Made by a program: the position numbers and the translations under genes
Source: Tissierellia bacterium
GTDB lineage: Bacteria; Bacillota_A; Clostridia; Tissierellales; Peptoniphilaceae
Length of the DNA stretch: 42,160 nt
Assembly (NCBI GenBank): GCA_030537695.1
Contig: JAUNVJ010000009.1
Span: 1-42,160, forward strand
Direction of reading: 5' to 3'
Shown: positions 35,014-42,160 of the stretch, piece by piece
How positions within the stretch are numbered: position 1 is the stretch's first letter
Layout: each line of letters begins with the position of its first letter
The notes under the pieces: model-generated
What the model saw: the letters and a program-made list of their open reading frames with translations, nothing else
Told to the model about the DNA's origin: nothing
Database searches by the model: none

Positions 35014-35973
35014 ATGGATTTAAATGCGATTTTACTTCCTGTTATAATATTAGGTGTGATCGGCGGTATTTTTGGCGTGGTATTATCCATTGCTTCTAGA
35101 GTATTTGCAGTAGAAGTAGATCCCAAGGTGATTGAAGTACGTAATGCTTTACCCGGTGCCAACTGTGGAGCTTGCGGATTTCCCGGCTGTGACGGATTAG
35201 CCGAGGCAATTGTAGGCGGGTCAGCCGGTGTTACTGCTTGCGTTATCGGAGGCAGCGAAACAGCTGAAGCCGTGGCGGAGGCCATGGGAGTCAATGCGGA
35301 AAATGTGGATCGCAACGTTGCTGTCGTCTTATGTCAGGGAACTTGTGAAAAGGCAAAAGATAAATACAATTACAATGATTTAATGGATTGTCGTTTAATT
35401 TCCGATTTTCAAAAAGGATCAAAAGCTTGTAATTATGGATGTGTAGGCGGTGGAACCTGTGTATCCGTCTGTGAATTTGATGCAATACATATTGTAGACG
35501 GTATTGCAAAAGTAGATAAAGAAAAATGCGTCGCTTGTATGAAATGCATCAATATCTGTCCGAAAAATATTATTGACTTGGTTCCCTATAAGGCAAAGAC
35601 GGTGGTGGAATGTTATTCCAATGACAATGCTAAAACAGTTCGTTCTGCTTGTTCCGTCGGATGTATTTCTTGTAGATTATGTGAAAAAAATTGTCCCAAA
35701 GATGCCATCCATGTCAATGACAATTTGGCAAAAATTGATTATGAGAAATGTATCAATTGTGGAATTTGTGTTTCCAAATGTCCAACCGGTGCTATTTTCT
35801 GCGAATATCCTGAGCGTGTTGAAAAGATGAAACAAAGAGCTAAGGAGCAACAGGCGAAGAAAAGACAAGAAGCGTTAAAAGCCAAAGAGCAGAAAGCAAA
35901 AGAACCATCGGTTAAAGAAAAGGAAAAAGTAAAAGTTCAAACCAAAGAAAAGATGAAACAGGAAAAAGAATAA
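35014..35973 (+). CDS. rnfB: Rnf complex subunit B, multi-cluster ferredoxin with charged tail
   Basis: 319 residues: an N-terminal membrane anchor (about 5-27), then a Fe-S domain with Cys51-54-59-76, and further cysteine groups at 139-143-149-153, 172-175-178-182, 213-217-220-223-227 and 246-249-252-256. That is room for about five clusters, the longer clostridial type. It accepts electrons from reduced ferredoxin. The last 50 residues (about 270-319) are a Lys/Glu/Gln/Ala tail rich in KAKEQKAKE-like repeats. It closes the operon before a strong terminator. Confidence 0.95.
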   Translation: MDLNAILLPVIILGVIGGIFGVVLSIASRVFAVEVDPKVIEVRNALPGANCGACGFPGCDGLAEAIVGGSAGVTACVIGGSETAEAVAEAMGVNAENVDRNVAVVLCQGTCEKAKDKYNYNDLMDCRLISDFQKGSKACNYGCVGGGTCVSVCEFDAIHIVDGIAKVDKEKCVACMKCINICPKNIIDLVPYKAKTVVECYSNDNAKTVRSACSVGCISCRLCEKNCPKDAIHVNDNLAKIDYEKCINCGICVSKCPTGAIFCEYPERVEKMKQRAKEQQAKKRQEALKAKEQKAKEPSVKEKEKVKVQTKEKMKQEKE

Positions 35974-36010
35974 AATAAAAGAGTTACTCCTAGGAGTAAC
36001 TCTTTTATTT
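35973..36010. terminator. Terminator of the rnf operon
   Basis: AAATAAAAGAGTTACTCC (35973-35990), centre TA, then GGAGTAACTCTTTTATTT (35993-36010): a perfect inverted repeat of 18 bp per arm. The real loop would use the central bases CCTAGG. It overlaps the last base of the rnfB stop and could act in both directions. Confidence 0.88.
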
Positions 36011-37158
36011 TAAAAAAGGTTGCACTTTTCCTTAAAAATTCATATGATGGTAGGTATAAAATAAACGAAGAATCGATTGAGGGCATCAAGAGGAGTATGT
36101 AGATCTTTATGATTTGCTGTGATGAAGGAAATTGTCATAGATTAGAAATTATGACCATGATATTTTCATAATGGTAAAGGGATTGCAACCAGCCTCAATA
36201 GGGCCTTTATAGAGAGCTATGGGAATGGACCCTATAATTTTTCAACTTTTCTTATAGATATCATGTCAACTAAGTTGGTTATCATCAAGAATTTCTTATC
36301 GTTTTAAAAACCATTTTCTGGGAGGTAAAAGGATCTTCCTGAAAAAGGTAGAATCGATCATTAATATAGGATACATTCCTTACTATAGAGGAGACAAATA
36401 CATTGGAAGAACATTCCTAAAATAGCACATTTTTACCATATCCTTGAAAGAACTTTTTCTGTGGATACTCCTTCAGTGTTATCCAAAGATCTTTTGAGTT
36501 TAGATTATAGCATATGGAAATTCAAGAAGTTTTTTTGTCTACATTTTTTACAAAGATGATCCATTGCCACTTTTGAATGGCATAGATAAAACTTGACCGA
36601 ATATAAGTAATATTTTATCATGGTCTTCGTCAATATTCTTTGATGACATGGATAAATTCTAATGTTGTGACAAAACAAAAACTGCCACAGCAAAGGAGAT
36701 CATTTTTATTGTGACAATATGATAATTTTTGGATCTGTCCAGAAAATAAGGAAGATTGCAATATCTATTTAAAAAAAGGTAAAGTTGGGGATTCTTGAAA
36801 TACCAAAATCTCAAGGTTTAAAAGTTCTTCAAGGCTTTTCAAGAAGGGCTCAAAGTTTGATTCATCCCAATGGGCAATCCCTATCATTACTCTTTAGTAA
36901 AGATTGTTATTTACCCTTTTTTGACAGATGGGTTGTAAAGTTTTTTAAGATATGTCTTAGTGATATTTAAAATACATGATCTTTAGATTTCGTTTATTGA
37001 GGGATAAGGAACAAGTAGAGCCAATACCTAGTATCTGTTGTTCTCATTTTGAAATCCCTCGAATCCCTTGTTCATGGGATATCATTTTTTAACCAGTTTT
37101 TATCACAGGGTATTTCTGTCTGAAATACAAAGGACATCGAGAGAAAGAGAGGATTAAA
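36011..37158. other. Long gene-poor stretch between rnfB and lrgA
   Basis: About 1.15 kb without a convincing gene. Open frames of about 60 codons exist on both strands (for example 36505-36693 on - and 36785-36970 on +), but none has a ribosome binding site plus recognisable motifs. Stops are frequent in all frames I read. Short protein-like pieces appear but cannot be assigned. It may be a decayed gene region or hold an unrecognised RNA. I see no terminal inverted repeats or transposase. Confidence 0.45.
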
Positions 37159-37506
37159 ATGAAAGCATTAAAAGGTTTTTTTGTCATCAGTCTTTGTCTG
37201 ATGGTGGGCGTCTGGCTACAATCCAAAATTCCCTTTCCAATTCCTGAAGCCGTCTATGGAATGATTATTTTCTTTATTCTTTTACGACTTCAATGGGTTC
37301 AGGTGAAGGAGATGGAGAAAGCCGGTTTGGGATTATTAGAGTATTTGGCTTTTTTCTTCGTTCCGGCAGGAGTCAATATTATGACGGAATTTGACAATAT
37401 AAAAAGTCATAGTGTAAAAATTGTCTCCGTTATTTTACTGTCTATGGTCATTACTTTGGTAGTGACGGGAAGAACGGTTCAATGGCTACAAAGGAGGAAT
37501 AAATAA
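37159..37506 (+). CDS. lrgA: CidA/LrgA family holin-like protein
   Basis: 115 residues with four predicted helices. GVWLQSKIPFPIPEAVYGMIIFF and LAFFFVPAGVNIM are typical of the family. These small membrane proteins are linked to murein hydrolase control, overflow metabolism and export of by-products such as pyruvate. AGAGAGGA precedes ATG 37159. It overlaps lrgB by one base. Cid versus Lrg type cannot be separated by eye. Confidence 0.9.
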   Translation: MKALKGFFVISLCLMVGVWLQSKIPFPIPEAVYGMIIFFILLRLQWVQVKEMEKAGLGLLEYLAFFFVPAGVNIMTEFDNIKSHSVKIVSVILLSMVITLVVTGRTVQWLQRRNK

Positions 37507-38186
37507 TGACACAGAGCCCTTATTTTGGTATTATGCTCACATTATGTACTTATCTGATCGGCATGAAAATTAAAAAGAAAATGCCTCATCCATTGGTCAA
37601 TCCATTATTAATCAGTATTTTACTTTCCATTGCTCTATTAAAGATATTTCAGATACCTTATGCCCATTATGCAATAGGAGGTCAATATATAACCTTCTTT
37701 ATCGGACCTGCAACTGTGGCTTTGGTAATCCCTTTGTATCACAATATGGAGAAATTAAGAGAAAATATTCTTCCTGTCCTGGGAGGTACCCTTGTAGGTG
37801 CATTTACAGCCCTTGTGAGTATTTTCTTTTTATCTCGACTTTTTGGCTTAACTGAATTTATTTCCATTTCTGTGATGCCACAATCAATTACCACAGCTAT
37901 TGCCATGCCCTTAGCGGAAGAATACGGGGGAAGTGGAAGCATAGCAGCATTGAGTGTAATTATACGAGGAATCAGTGGTGCAGTGATTGGACCTGCGGTT
38001 CTTCAAATGTTTAAAATTCATTCACCCATTGCTAAAGGTGTCGCCATGGGTACAACTTCCCATGCTGTAGGTACGTCGAGAGCTTTGGAATTGGGAGAAG
38101 TGGAAGGCGGAATGAGTGGTCTATCTGTGGCCTTGGCAGGGATAATCACAGTTTTTTTACTTCCTTTATTTGAACTACTATATTAA
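37506..38186 (+). CDS. lrgB: LrgB/CidB family membrane protein
   Basis: 226 residues, about seven helices. MPQSITTAIAMPLAEEYGG, IRGISGAVIGPAVL and GTTSHAVGTSRALELGEVEG are the family's highly conserved motifs. Acts with LrgA. The start uses the last base of the lrgA stop (TAATG). No regulator (LytSR or CidR) is in the window. Confidence 0.94.
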   Translation: MTQSPYFGIMLTLCTYLIGMKIKKKMPHPLVNPLLISILLSIALLKIFQIPYAHYAIGGQYITFFIGPATVALVIPLYHNMEKLRENILPVLGGTLVGAFTALVSIFFLSRLFGLTEFISISVMPQSITTAIAMPLAEEYGGSGSIAALSVIIRGISGAVIGPAVLQMFKIHSPIAKGVAMGTTSHAVGTSRALELGEVEGGMSGLSVALAGIITVFLLPLFELLY

Positions 38187-38209
38187 AATTAAAATAAGAA
38201 AAAAGATAT

Positions 38210-38238
38210 TTGAACAAAAGATTATCTTTTAGTATAAT
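38210..38238 (+). promoter_or_regulatory. Distal promoter of the tRNA operon
   Basis: TTGAAC (38210-38215), 17 bp, TATAAT (38233-38238). Start near 38245, about 150 bp before tRNA-Ser. A weak hairpin AAAAGATA/TATCTTTT (38201-38230) for the lrgB end overlaps it. Confidence 0.55.
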
Positions 38239-38323
38239 AAGAAGACAGCATCTATTTCTTTGCATTCCAATGATTGTAGAGAATAAAATGATGTAAATTG
38301 ATCTTGAATTTGCAAAATAGAGG

Positions 38324-38352
38324 TTGACTTTATGTTATCTCTCATGTAGAAT
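38324..38352 (+). promoter_or_regulatory. Proximal promoter of the tRNA operon
   Basis: TTGACT (38324-38329), 17 bp, TAGAAT (38347-38352). Start near 38359, 36 bp before tRNA-Ser. Confidence 0.65.
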
Positions 38353-38394
38353 AATAAAGGTAGTCACAAGGAATGTTTGCGAATTCAGACTTTA

Positions 38395-38485
38395 GGAGAA
38401 ATACTCAAGAGGCTGAAGAGGCTCCCCTGCTAAGGGAGTAGGTCCCATTAGGGGCGCGAGGGTTCAAATCCCTCTTTCTCCGCCA
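38395..38485 (+). tRNA. tRNA-Ser (anticodon GCU)
   Basis: Class II tRNA with a long variable arm. Acceptor GGAGAAA pairs with TTTCTCC (38475-38481), discriminator G, encoded CCA. Anticodon stem CTCCC/GGGAG with loop CTGCTAA, GCT at 38429-38431. First of three tRNAs. Confidence 0.96.
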
Positions 38486-38492
38486 ATGGTGA

Positions 38493-38569
38493 GGGCCTTT
38501 AGCTCAGTTGGTTAGAGCGCCCGGCTCATAACCGGTAGGTCTTGGGTTCGAGTCCCTGAAGGCCCACCA
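38493..38569 (+). tRNA. tRNA with CAU anticodon, probably tRNA-Ile2 (lysidine)
   Basis: 77 nt. Acceptor GGGCCTT pairs with AAGGCCC, discriminator A, encoded CCA. Anticodon loop CTCATAA with CAT at 38527-38529. The acceptor C4-G69 and C5-G68 pairs are the determinants known for TilS, and the GGnCCTTTAGCTCAG opening resembles Bacillus tRNA-Ile2 rather than elongator tRNA-Met. The anticodon stem shows a C27-U43 mismatch. Annotators may label it tRNA-Met. Confidence 0.85.
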
Positions 38570-38573
38570 TTAC

Positions 38574-38649
<76 letters not shown>

Positions 38650-38660
38650 TAAAATGGTAG

Positions 38661-38704
38661 ATGGATTACTTTTAATTGGAATTAAAGGTAATCCATATTT
38701 TTTT
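38661..38704 (+). terminator. Terminator of the tRNA operon
   Basis: ATGGATTACTTTTAATT (38661-38677) and AATTAAAGGTAATCCAT (38680-38696) form a long stem with a G-U pair, followed by a T7 run after one base. Confidence 0.9.
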
Positions 38705-38835
38705 ATCTTAAAAAAGTTCATTGCACTATAAATTCAGTAGCGATATATGATATCATTAATCCATAATCAAATGATAAAGTGAATATAGAAGATATTATTT
38801 TTATAACTGAAATAAAAATAGAAGGGAGTATAACA

Positions 38836-39291
38836 ATGATTCGAGAAATAATTCATGTAGGAATAACCGTCTCTGATATTGACAAATCCGTTGAATTTTA
38901 TCGAGATATTGTCGGTTTAAAATATATTGGAGAAATGGTGATGGAAGGTCCTGAAACAGATGCTCTGTTTAATAAAAAAGATTGTGTAGCCAGAGTCGCT
39001 TATCTCAATGGGAGTGACCATGTTATGGCTCCGCCTTTGGAAATCATACAATTTACATCCCATGACGCAAGTAAAGACTCTTGTGATTTGCATAAGACAT
39101 CTATTTCTGAAATTTGTTTTAGAGTGGATGATATTGATAAAAGTTATAAAGAAATGTTGGCAAAAGGTGTGGAATTTATTTCCCCTCCTCAGTATTTTGA
39201 TTTTACAAAAGATGGCTTTGGCAAAAGTAAGGCTTTATATTTTAAAGATCCTGATGGAATCATTTTGGAATTAATTGAAGAAATAGAATAA
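38836..39291 (+). CDS. VOC (glyoxalase/dioxygenase) superfamily protein
   Basis: 151 residues from ATG 38836, which follows GAAGGGAG; the frame is open 19 codons upstream without a signal. Two beta-alpha-beta-beta-beta units. The first begins IIHVGITVSDIDKSVEFYRD; the second has SEICFRVDDIDKSYKEM and ends DPDGIILELIEE. The His of the first unit and the Glu of LEIIQF and ILELIE fit metal ligands of the glyoxalase fold. The family includes glyoxalase I, methylmalonyl-CoA epimerase and others. The actual reaction cannot be told. A single-gene unit between two terminators. Confidence 0.88.
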   Translation: MIREIIHVGITVSDIDKSVEFYRDIVGLKYIGEMVMEGPETDALFNKKDCVARVAYLNGSDHVMAPPLEIIQFTSHDASKDSCDLHKTSISEICFRVDDIDKSYKEMLAKGVEFISPPQYFDFTKDGFGKSKALYFKDPDGIILELIEEIE

Positions 39292-39295
39292 AAAG

Positions 39296-39334
39296 AACCC
39301 TATGGTCTTGTAAAAATAAGTCCATAGGGTTTTT
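39296..39334. terminator. Bidirectional terminator between convergent genes
   Basis: AACCCTATGG (39296-39305), a 16-base loop, CCATAGGGTT (39322-39331), then T on the + side and A-rich sequence on the left, which gives a T-run for - strand transcripts. It serves the VOC gene and the convergent membrane-protein pair. Confidence 0.82.
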
Positions 39335-39337
39335 GTA

Positions 39338-40015
39338 TTATGTGAAAATTTTCCATATAAGCAAAGGAAAAAAGAAACAAAACTCTGCTATATTGAAACC
39401 TGCACCATTGAAAAGAGGTTTTCCTGGATAGGGTAGCCTTCGTAAAAGTTCGAAGAGAGGATAGATCAGCACAGGTGAAAAGATTCCCATCCAGAAAGGG
39501 AGAAGGGTCTTTCCCATAAAAATTAAGATCGTATATCCCAACCAGGCTATGGCACAAATTAAGATGGCCGGAGTCCAGGCATAAGTTTGCATCTTTTTGT
39601 ACCCTCGAATCACTTTCTTTAATTCTTCTTCCCCTTCTCCTTGTTGAAATTTTTTAAAGGCATAGTTTGAAATTGTGCCGACATAATAAAAAGAAGCATG
39701 GGCCAAGGGATAAAGAGTGGATGAAATAAAAAAGAGTATCGAAAAAAATGTTGCTATTTTGAAGGGTGAAGCTAAAAGATATAGGGCAAAATATCGAAAA
39801 ACCACCAAGGGAGTGGATAAACTGGCAATAAGAGCTCCCAATCGCAATCTCTTTTCACTCCCTTTTAAATAGTAAGAACTTTGAGGATCCCCATCCATCC
39901 ACTGATGAAAGGATTCATACTTATGGGTATCCGTATCAAAACCAACTAATAGAATATCTCCTATCACCCATAGTAAAGTGGATAAAATTCCCGAGAGAAT
40001 AAAAAACATCAACAT
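39338..40015 (-). CDS. Polytopic membrane protein, DUF6796-like
   Basis: 225 residues from ATG 40015, 5 bases after GAGGTG on the - strand; a TTG one codon upstream is too close. About six helices. The first reads GILSTLLWVIGDILLVGF, with a GD pair inside the membrane. Then a soluble loop with HQWMDGDPQSSYYLKGSEKR, and LRLGALIASLSTPLVVFRYF. The pattern resembles the uncharacterised DUF6796 family, named from memory. It starts 4 bp after the stop of a size-matched neighbour, with which it forms a two-gene operon. No function known. Confidence 0.72.
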   Translation of the reverse strand: MLMFFILSGILSTLLWVIGDILLVGFDTDTHKYESFHQWMDGDPQSSYYLKGSEKRLRLGALIASLSTPLVVFRYFALYLLASPFKIATFFSILFFISSTLYPLAHASFYYVGTISNYAFKKFQQGEGEEELKKVIRGYKKMQTYAWTPAILICAIAWLGYTILIFMGKTLLPFWMGIFSPVLIYPLFELLRRLPYPGKPLFNGAGFNIAEFCFFFPLLIWKIFT

Positions 40016-40019
40016 CAAA

Positions 40020-40691
40020 TCACCTCTTTTGAATCCCTACAATTCTCAATTTTTTTCGTTCTATATGATACATATATAGTAAATAGACAGTGACCATGAT
40101 CGCAAGCATCGTACCCGGTATTAGAAGGGGATAGAGTAAATCCGCCAACGGTTGATAGATCAAAGCCAAGATATAATAAAACATCATTCCCATTAAGGGA
40201 TTTAAAAGACAAAACCAAGGTGGAAAGATGCTTTTTTTACGAAGGATTCCAAAGAAAAAAATAAGCGACAGTAGGATGAGACCTATAAAGTACATGGTTC
40301 CCAAAACATCTTTTAAACGATCAAAATCTTTTAAAATTTCTTTAATCATCGGCGAATCATCAAGACGCCGAGAAACATGATAATAATAATAAAAAGCTGT
40401 ATGGATGCTGACAGTAACAGTAGTTGAAAAATAAAATACAAAAGGTGCCAACCAAGGATAAGCGGTTTGCTCCAAGATCTTTTTTAATCCCCAGGCAATG
40501 ATGGGAAAGGTGAAAAACATCAAAGTAATATAATATATTTGTCCGATGGAGCTATTGGCAATCGGCATATAAAATGCATTACCGTACATGTTTTTAATAG
40601 GAACGATAAGATCAGAAACGGCAAGAAGCCAAACACAAAATAGGACAATTACCATTTCAAAAAAGTTGATTTTCCCCGTTTTTGCACTCAT
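40020..40691 (-). CDS. Polytopic membrane protein, likely distant paralogue of its neighbour
   Basis: 223 residues, about six helices, GGAGGTG upstream of ATG on the - strand. The layout matches the following gene product: first helix LFCVWLLAVSDLIVPIKNMYG, with Asp where the neighbour has GD, then GQIYYITLMFFTFPIIAWGL, FHTAFYYYYH-like central helix (SIHTAFYYYYHVSRR) and NPLMGMMF near the end. The same helix spacing and HxxFYY motif (HASFYYVG in the neighbour) argue for common descent. Function unknown; the two may form a heteromer. Confidence 0.7.
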   Translation of the reverse strand: MSAKTGKINFFEMVIVLFCVWLLAVSDLIVPIKNMYGNAFYMPIANSSIGQIYYITLMFFTFPIIAWGLKKILEQTAYPWLAPFVFYFSTTVTVSIHTAFYYYYHVSRRLDDSPMIKEILKDFDRLKDVLGTMYFIGLILLSLIFFFGILRKKSIFPPWFCLLNPLMGMMFYYILALIYQPLADLLYPLLIPGTMLAIMVTVYLLYMYHIERKKLRIVGIQKR

Positions 40692-41004
40692 TATAACACC
40701 TCCATGTGATTACTATTTTAAATCATAGACGATTCTTTTTTTTAAAAAAATAAATGAAATTATTAAAAAGAAAGTCGATTAGGGGATTAAAAACAGCCAA
40801 GGCATTTTAAATCCAAAAAGACATTTTGTTTTACCAATAATCATATTTTATTTTTTGAGAGAAAACAATAATGAGCTTTAGATGAAAAAATTCGGGTAAT
40901 AATAAAAAGATCTAAATGTATGGAAAAAGAACAAGGATTTAAGAGTATAGCAAGTAAAAAACTATAAATGATCGAAAAATACCATAGAATAGGAAGAGAT
41001 AAAG
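40692..41004. other. AT-rich intergenic region
   Basis: 313 bp between the divergent membrane-protein operon and msrAB. Very A-rich. No gene, clear hairpin with T-run or well-spaced promoter was found; TAGAAT at 40985-40990 is a weak -10 candidate for msrAB. Confidence 0.5.
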
Positions 41005-42081
41005 ATGAAAAAAATTTTATTATTAGGCCTTCTTCTCATGATTTTTTTAACAGCTTGTACAAAGTTGGGATCAATGGAAGTGAAAGAAGGACTTTCGCAA
41101 AATCATAAAAATGAAGAAGAAAAACAAAAGGAGAAATTATCGACTTTAAAGAAAAATGAAAGTACCATCTATTTAGCCGGTGGTTGTTTTTGGGGCGTCG
41201 AAGGCTATTTTAAGGAACTAAACGGTGTTTTAACCACAGAGGTAGGCTATGCCAACGGGAAGACGTCTCAGACCCGTTATGAAGATATTAAAAGAACAGA
41301 TCATGCTGAAGCCGTTGAGGTAATCTATGATAAAAATGTGATTTCTCTAGAAGAGATTCTATTACATTATTTTCGCATCATTGATCCATTGTCAGTCAAT
41401 CAGCAGGGGAATGATCGAGGTAGACAGTATCGAACGGGAGTCTACTATACGGACGATTCCGATCGAGAAATTATTGATCGAATTTTCACCTATGAAGAAA
41501 GAATTCACGGGAAACTGGCGGTGGAACGGCAAAGATTAAAAAATTTCATTCCCGGCGAAGAATATCATCAAGATTACTTGGAAAAAAACCCTGGAGGATA
41601 TTGTCATATTGATTTAAGTAGAGCCAAAGATCCCCTTTTTAATGACGAATATCCCTTACCGGATGAAGAAAACTTAAAAAAAATTTTAGATGAACAAAGC
41701 TACAAAATTTTACGCCAATCTGATACAGAATTACCCCATTCCTCAAAATTGAACGAAGAATATCGACGAGGCATTTATGTGGATAAAGCAACAGGGGAAC
41801 CCCTCTTTGTTTCTCAAGACAAATTTGACAGTGGTTGTGGTTGGCCCTCCTTTTCAAAACCGATTTTAAATGATACTTTACAATATCGAAAGGATCAATC
41901 ACTAGGAATGTCAAGAGTGGAAGTTCGATCCAAGGGCGGTCATTTAGGTCATGTGTTTGAAGACGGTCCCCAAGACAAAGGTGGACTTCGATACTGTATA
42001 AACGGTTCCGCATTGGAGTTTATTCCCTATGAGGAAATGGAAGAAAAAGGATATGGTAATTATAAGATTTTATGCCACTAA
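41005..42081 (+). CDS. msrAB: Lipoprotein MsrA-MsrB fusion methionine sulfoxide reductase
   Basis: 358 residues. A lipoprotein signal ends FLTAC (Cys18), followed by a charged linker (about 22-52) rich in Glu/Lys. The MsrA domain (54-205) has AGGCFWGVEGYF with catalytic Cys61, and GGYCHID with Cys200. The MsrB domain (about 225-350) has SGCGWPSFSKP (Cys278), GGHLGHVFEDGP and RYCINGSAL with catalytic Cys331. The two zinc-binding CxxC pairs of many MsrBs are absent. The fused enzyme repairs both S- and R-methionine sulfoxide in proteins; here it acts outside the cell, so it needs an exported electron donor. AGGAAGAG precedes the ATG. Confidence 0.95.
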   Translation: MKKILLLGLLLMIFLTACTKLGSMEVKEGLSQNHKNEEEKQKEKLSTLKKNESTIYLAGGCFWGVEGYFKELNGVLTTEVGYANGKTSQTRYEDIKRTDHAEAVEVIYDKNVISLEEILLHYFRIIDPLSVNQQGNDRGRQYRTGVYYTDDSDREIIDRIFTYEERIHGKLAVERQRLKNFIPGEEYHQDYLEKNPGGYCHIDLSRAKDPLFNDEYPLPDEENLKKILDEQSYKILRQSDTELPHSSKLNEEYRRGIYVDKATGEPLFVSQDKFDSGCGWPSFSKPILNDTLQYRKDQSLGMSRVEVRSKGGHLGHVFEDGPQDKGGLRYCINGSALEFIPYEEMEEKGYGNYKILCH

Positions 42082-42160
42082 AAAGAGATGTAATCGTTAA
42101 AAGATTATGATTTATGAACCAATAGTAATATTATTTTCTGAAAGGATCTTAATCCCTTGG

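Noticed and set aside
36785..36970. 61-codon + frame in the gene-poor stretch
   Set aside because: No ribosome binding site at its ATG and no recognisable motif; probably chance.

Overview
The window looks like a chromosomal segment of a low-GC, anaerobic, amino-acid-fermenting Firmicute. The best guess is Clostridia/Tissierellia, possibly Peptoniphilaceae, but the genus is not provable from the sequence. Pointers are the clostridial Rnf gene order (rnfCDGEAB), a DUF4364 protein, an anaerobic histidine-to-formate route, strong AGGAGG ribosome binding sites, TTG/GTG starts and AT-rich hairpin terminators. I see no transposase, phage gene, integrase or CRISPR array. Nearly all genes are on the + strand in compact operons, often with ATGA overlaps.

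Layout: (1) 1-6848, histidine degradation: the 3' part of a YuiF-type transporter, hutH, ftcD, fhs, fchA and a MutL/GlmL-family ATPase. HutH makes urocanate. FtcD moves the formimino group of formiminoglutamate to THF, FchA releases ammonia, and Fhs run in reverse can recover formate plus ATP. hutU and hutI are not in the window. (2) 6837-7383, a DUF4364 gene convergent on this operon and sharing its terminator. (3) 7464-11346, an hpt / CPBP protease / sirtuin / methyltransferase / hslO cluster. (4) 11347-12041, decayed sequence and a tRNA-Cys with its own promoter and terminator. (5) 12235-13963, yhdT-panF pantothenate uptake, then an inverted RNase-H-like gene whose acidic active-site residues look lost. 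(6) 14886-17900, a LUD-domain protein, a cysteine desulfurase and thiI (s4U tRNA thiolation). (7) 17897-20014, LemA and TPM-domain membrane proteins, then a convergent acyltransferase-like membrane protein. (8) 20098-24444, a regulator plus potABCD polyamine import operon with a consensus promoter and repeated GTTTAAT sites. (9) 24536-25552, an unrecognised membrane protein. (10) 25717-30564, a BMP-family nucleoside ABC importer. (11) 30774-36010, the complete six-gene Rnf complex, which couples ferredoxin:NAD+ oxidoreduction to ion pumping. (12) 36011-37158, a gene-poor stretch. (13) 37159-38186, lrgAB. (14) 38210-38704, a tRNA-Ser / tRNA-Ile2-like / tRNA-Phe operon. (15) 38836-42081, a VOC protein, two inverted polytopic membrane proteins and a lipoprotein MsrA-MsrB fusion.

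The genes describe an organism that ferments histidine, and probably glutamate, and makes ATP from formyl-THF and through Rnf. It scavenges purines, nucleosides, pantothenate and polyamines. I did not find a clear new multi-gene system. The best leads are the MutL-family reactivase without its mutase, the degenerate exonuclease-like protein, the repeated operator-like sites in front of the polyamine operon, terminators built into coding sequence, and the orphan membrane protein after potD. Coordinates were read by eye. Starts were chosen by ribosome binding site spacing where several were possible.
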